NCBI GenBank assembly: GCA_016841365.1
Contig: JAENZI010000011.1
Span: forward strand, 1-64,000
Length of the DNA: 64,000 bases
Source: Anaerolineaceae bacterium
GTDB lineage: Bacteria; Chloroflexota; Anaerolineae; Anaerolineales; Anaerolineaceae
Direction of reading: 5' to 3'
Shown: positions 61,601 through 64,000 of the stretch, in pieces
Layout of the letters: each line of letters opens with the position of its first letter
Numbering within the stretch: the first letter of the stretch is position 1
Translations under genes and position numbers: made by a program
Notes under the pieces: generated by a model
The model's database searches: none
Told to the model about the DNA's origin: nothing
Seen by the model: the letters and a program-made list of their open reading frames with translations, nothing else

Positions 61601-63646
61601 CAATGGTGCGCCGATGAGACCTGCACAACCTTCCTGCCAGATGAGAACAACGAAATTCATCTTTCTGGCAACATCAACGTTCCCGGTGGGATTCAGGTTA
61701 ATGTTCCTGGAGTTACCTACTACCTGGCGAACGGCACGGTTATCCAGAATAGTTCGGCCTGTTTCGAAGTCAACGCGGACTACACCACGATCACAACCGA
61801 GAGCATCGGCGGCGCGGTGTGCAAGCCCACAGGCGACGATAACGGGATCAACGTTAACGGCGACCGGCTCAACATCGTGATTGAGGGCCTCGAGATCGAT
61901 GGCTCTGAACAGGTTCCTGTGACCACAGGCGTCACCCCCAACGGCATCGACTTTGACGGTACGGTGACTGACCTGGTGGTGCGTGACAACTTTATCCACG
62001 AAATGGCTGGCGATGGCATGTTCTTCGCAGCTCAGCCTGCCGGCACCGTCCAAATTCAGGGTAACCTGTTCAAGGATAACGGTGGCAACGGTATCGAAGC
62101 TGGTGCGTTCAACATCCCGGCAGAATACAATGCCTGGGGCCATGTGAACGGCGCTGCTGCTGGTGACGGCATCAGCTCTGGCGTGGACGCTGACCCATAT
62201 ACCCATGTGGACCTGTACATGGTCTCAACCAATCCCGATGTGGATAACTGGCTTAACCAGGTCTTTGTGGACGGCACGATCACCTATCAGGTGAAAACCC
62301 ACATGGTGAATGCGACTTCTGCAGATTTTGAGTTCAGCTATCCGACTGGTTTATTAACGAATCCGGTGGTCGCCAATGAAACAACCGCTTTTATTCCCCC
62401 GACGGGAACTGAATTGGTGATTGTGGATGGTGCTACAGGCGTGATCAGCTTTGATGGTTTCTCACTCTCAGAAGTTACAGGCGATATCGTATTGTTTGAG
62501 GTGACGTTTGATGCTGTTGGTACAGCCGGCGAGGCTGCCCTTGATTTTGATGACACCACTGATCTGTTTGGTATGTCACCTTCGACTGGGCCATCCAACA
62601 ATATTTATGCCACCGAGCTGGTTGACAGCACACTGGATGTGATTGATCGACCAGTGCTGACGATTACAAGTGGTTTAGATACTGATTTAATTGCTGGCCT
62701 TAGTAGACAAATTGATTCAACAATTACCAACCCACCAACAGGTGGTGAGTGGATTGAATCAATTGGTGATACGCCGCCTGCAGACACAGTTGGGTGGATT
62801 CGAATTTCTGATGTAAAAATTAATGAAATTGCTGAGTTACAGTTCTTGTGGCAAGTTGACGGAGAGTGGCATGATTTTACTGTGCAAGATGCCCCCGGCT
62901 ACCCTGCGCTTCAGGAAATTGGCGACGATGTTATTGCTCGTTTCTGTAATTGGGAATTTGGTTGTGAAATCCTGAACGACTGGTCAGATAGTGATTCCTA
63001 TCGAATTACATTCAAAGAGCCTGGTACGCACACTATCACAGTTGAAATCTATGACATGTTGGATGAACCCGCGAGTTATGGTAATGGAATACTGCTGACT
63101 TCTTTTGGCCCCGTTACCTTCGATGTGTTGGGCAATTTTGATGTCACCGGCACGATCTCGATGCAGGGCCGCTCGGTGCGCTCCGGTGTGCCGGTCACCC
63201 TGACCACGGGTCTCTACGATCCGATTACTGCCACCACCATCAACGTGATCAGCAATAACCTGCTCTTCACAGGTGTCAACGGCGGCACTTACACCATTAC
63301 CACACTCCAGCCCCGCTACCTGAACATCACGGATGCACAGGGCATCACGGTGGACATCGCCGGCGCTTATACCTTCGCCCAATCCCTTGAGCTGAAGGGC
63401 GGCAACGCCTTCTGGAAGACGATGATCGAACAAGAGGGTGTATTGGTATGGGATGGCACTTATGACAACTCGATAGATACCAGTGACGCATCGGTCGTCG
63501 GTACACAATACGGTACTGCCGGTGCAGGCATGGAGGACAACAGCGGTGACGTCAACTTTGACGGCATCGTCAATATCCTCGACCTCTCGCTGGTCGGCGG
63601 TAACTTCTTAGAGGATTCAACTGTTTATACAAGTTGGACGCCGTAG
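58685..63646 (+). CDS. Giant secreted protein: alpha/alpha-barrel, beta-helices, cohesin-like domain, dockerin
   Basis: A 1653-aa exported modular protein. Order: signal peptide (1-32); prenyltransferase/squalene-cyclase-like alpha/alpha repeats (about 35-365, with LQNNDGGWDW, LQNSSGGF and LATGGWDNY turns); two related right-handed beta-helix modules (about 375-700 and 704-985, each opening with TIQGAIDAAS); a third beta-helix-like region (about 990-1190); a cohesin-like domain (about 1195-1318, ADFEFSYP and GDIVLFEVTFDAVG); an Ig-like domain (about 1325-1480); a carboxypeptidase-regulatory-like domain (1483-1575, GTISMQGRSV); and a C-terminal dockerin with two calcium loops (about 1591-1641, the second being GDVNFDGIVNILD). 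The role is probably polysaccharide or surface binding, with self-assembly possible. A GGAGGAAG site precedes the ATG. Confidence 0.85.
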   Translation: MKVHNYFIKAFGALLVAALLFAALPTGAAKADAGGVDPALQAGADRLVALQNNDGGWDWPLDDGNPDNASPKNTIGPIGMGLAQAYFHTGDSAHLAALQDVGTFLLNKTVFSGSDGYLAVQLDSIFGVTTYTSHLQTNFYDKLAAGTYVGSDGVTTFDTESYVNYIRNFRTGKSANLAAWDLGYSVVSAALCGVSGTELDYWINGLKAEIDELEAYDDADGLEMWYLTDGLAGGIYGLSFVGEEFDPTSGYVAGKTNLAGIADALLALQNSSGGFVWHPDYTLENDQNESTQKTAYAIIALHTLDHNAYLTQIQTAADYLMSIQLATGGWDNYPAVGTYEASGENNEITAEALWGIRLAYPLDEIWVCPTGDCGHPGAQFATIQGAIDAASVGATINVEPGTYVEGPIGDHALVLDVPNLTVKSTAGRDVTIIDAGGARDGIWVLENLGTVTFEGFTVQNFVQNGIVQSYTQRENTRFDVLNNLVKPTDGYLRNGIQVSGDYSEVKGNTVYGAPMDETWSSTGIGVINATGVVVSGNTIQEDPVNETDPELGINIQTHSYAYPAIANNVTIEYNYVRNASSAISIAATENDPVYPVTNITIDNNTFEENIRAINVQDVALDGLTITNNIIGSNRDDLLDVDGPQYGSGIWFSEESATATNVSITGNTFTDNETYQVFGHSGALIDTAVVLSTNTFDKAVVIEGEPVIYSTIQGAIDAASDGDIINVYPGAYEEALELHTPNITVQSTGGADVTIIDVPFGSLTTGVKVLANMGTVTFDGFTVKDFTESGIIQGMSAREGTTFHVLNNKVLTYVPTDATAPYLRNGIQVSGDGSTVIGNYVEGAYLTEDYGSTGILVVNASNVDVLNNEVNATSFGMDYGIGIANWSGTGEMTNIQIIGNTITAADYPLDVTAYAGTIGAGIVINENKVTNYIEPLWVGVNGGVSVAQVDATHNWWGSMYGPQGAVTGDVQVIQWCADETCTTFLPDENNEIHLSGNINVPGGIQVNVPGVTYYLANGTVIQNSSACFEVNADYTTITTESIGGAVCKPTGDDNGINVNGDRLNIVIEGLEIDGSEQVPVTTGVTPNGIDFDGTVTDLVVRDNFIHEMAGDGMFFAAQPAGTVQIQGNLFKDNGGNGIEAGAFNIPAEYNAWGHVNGAAAGDGISSGVDADPYTHVDLYMVSTNPDVDNWLNQVFVDGTITYQVKTHMVNATSADFEFSYPTGLLTNPVVANETTAFIPPTGTELVIVDGATGVISFDGFSLSEVTGDIVLFEVTFDAVGTAGEAALDFDDTTDLFGMSPSTGPSNNIYATELVDSTLDVIDRPVLTITSGLDTDLIAGLSRQIDSTITNPPTGGEWIESIGDTPPADTVGWIRISDVKINEIAELQFLWQVDGEWHDFTVQDAPGYPALQEIGDDVIARFCNWEFGCEILNDWSDSDSYRITFKEPGTHTITVEIYDMLDEPASYGNGILLTSFGPVTFDVLGNFDVTGTISMQGRSVRSGVPVTLTTGLYDPITATTINVISNNLLFTGVNGGTYTITTLQPRYLNITDAQGITVDIAGAYTFAQSLELKGGNAFWKTMIEQEGVLVWDGTYDNSIDTSDASVVGTQYGTAGAGMEDNSGDVNFDGIVNILDLSLVGGNFLEDSTVYTSWTP

Positions 63647-63680
63647 CCTCTGGCCGTCAGTAACATTTTGATTCTCTAAA

Positions 63681-63713
63681 GGTGCAGGCTGGGTGAGACG
63701 CTCGGCCTGCACC
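63681..63713 (+). terminator. Stem-loop after the giant secreted protein gene
   Basis: A 9-bp perfect stem (63681-63689 with 63705-63713) has a 15-nt loop, 35 bp past the stop codon. The T-rich tract (63728-63736) is not immediately adjacent, so it may be a processing or weak termination site. Confidence 0.5.
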
Positions 63714-63805
63714 CACCCCTACAGGTATTATTTTTTGAAGGCATTTTCGCCTTATTCTACAAGCATCGTTCGAGTGGAAGGAGGGATGATCGATAAGAAA
63801 ACGAA

Positions 63806-63857
63806 AACCTGCGTGAGGTTAAATTCCTGATCAAACAAGGGTTAAATCCTGTTTGAT
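63806..63857 (+). promoter_or_regulatory. Leader hairpins of the gene at the right edge
   Basis: AACCT/AGGTT (63806-63820) and ATCAAACA/TGTTTGAT (63830-63857) form stems in the 277-bp gap between the two secreted-protein genes. No promoter was recognised, so the two genes may share a transcript. Confidence 0.35.
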
Positions 63858-63923
63858 GAAGGGAATTTTGCCTTGCAAACCTGAAACATTGTCGCAATTC
63901 TTTTTCGAGGAGGAACAAAAATT

Positions 63924-64000
63924 ATGTATGTACAAAAATTTATTCATAAAGCCACTGGCATTTTGGTGGTGCTTGCCATGCTGTTGGGCATGGTTCCTAT
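63924..64000 (+). CDS. Start of a second exported protein (cut by the window edge)
   Basis: An ATG at 63924 with GAGGAGGAA upstream opens a frame that runs off the window. The 25 visible codons encode a basic start (MYVQKFIHKATG) and a long hydrophobic core, a signal peptide similar in layout to that of the preceding giant protein. It is probably another secreted component of the same locus. The domain content cannot be seen. Confidence 0.75.
   Translation, partial: MYVQKFIHKATGILVVLAMLLGMVP

Noticed and set aside
61487-62206. 239-codon minus-strand frame inside the giant gene
   Set aside because: Shadow frame created by the codon bias of the GC-rich plus-strand segment; no ribosome-binding site or family features.
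1-64000. CRISPR array, prophage or genomic-island boundary
   Set aside because: No regularly spaced direct repeats, integrase, att-like repeats or tRNA insertion site were seen. The only mobile trace is the IS200-like remnant.

Overview
The window is bacterial chromosome with a dense gene layout of 64 coding features, short intergenic gaps and several clear operons. It holds no rRNA, tRNA, CRISPR array or intact mobile element that I can see. The gene mix suggests a Chloroflexota bacterium, most likely Anaerolineae-like and anaerobic or fermentative. The pointers are a 2-oxoacid:ferredoxin oxidoreductase, a mevalonate-type HMG-CoA operon with an archaeal-style HMG-CoA synthase and thiolase, a Ycf45/R3H ATPase next to tmk, selenium use, and a secreted cohesin/dockerin protein. 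This rests on gene content and remembered family distributions, not on a phylogeny.

Layout. 1-2.9 kb: lpdA, an IS200-like remnant and a SpoU methyltransferase. 3-9.1 kb: an ABC-2 exporter pair and a run of small accessory genes (GNAT, VOC, DinB, an alpha/alpha-barrel protein and membrane proteins). 9.2-20.1 kb: a housekeeping block with pdxST, the R3H ATPase, tmk, a DsbA-cyclophilin fusion lipoprotein, a PrsW protease, plsC, tsaE-tsaB-rimI and a family 4 UDG. 20.2-23.9 kb: nucleotide-sugar dehydrogenase, epimerase and flippase for a surface polysaccharide, followed by a short GH3-family enzyme. 25-31 kb: small membrane and hypothetical genes, an SDR, htpG, a thiolase and a putative zincin. 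31.4-34.2 kb: a four-subunit 2-oxoacid:ferredoxin oxidoreductase closed by a strong terminator. 34.3-42 kb: aminotransferase, PH-domain membrane protein, pepT, glutaminyl cyclase, hsp20, and a methyltransferase coupled to a GAF histidine kinase.

42.2-45.8 kb: HMG-CoA reductase, HMG-CoA synthase and a thiolase-fold protein whose expected nucleophilic Cys is Asp. 45.8-51.4 kb: a self-contained LacI-controlled catabolic operon (LLM flavin oxidoreductase, two creatininase-family hydrolases, a sugar-isomerase TIM barrel and a DapA-like aldolase). It has its own consensus promoter, a LacI-type operator and a terminator, and I cannot match it to a known pathway. 51.5-56.8 kb: galE, a rhodanese lipoprotein-msrP-msrQ operon, a site-2 protease, a GIY-YIG protein and a CAP/LysM protein.

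56.9-58 kb: selD. The apparent 304-aa ORF is too short because the gene reads through an in-frame UGA (codon 22) at the selenocysteine position, with a plausible SECIS hairpin just downstream. The organism therefore probably decodes UGA as selenocysteine, although selA, selB and selC are not in this window. 58-64 kb: a long structured leader, then a 1653-aa secreted protein combining an alpha/alpha-barrel, duplicated beta-helices, a cohesin-like domain and a C-terminal dockerin. A second secreted protein starts at the right edge. The items most worth following up are the LacI operon, the UGA-containing selD, the Cys-to-Asp thiolase, the DsbA-cyclophilin fusion and the cohesin+dockerin protein.
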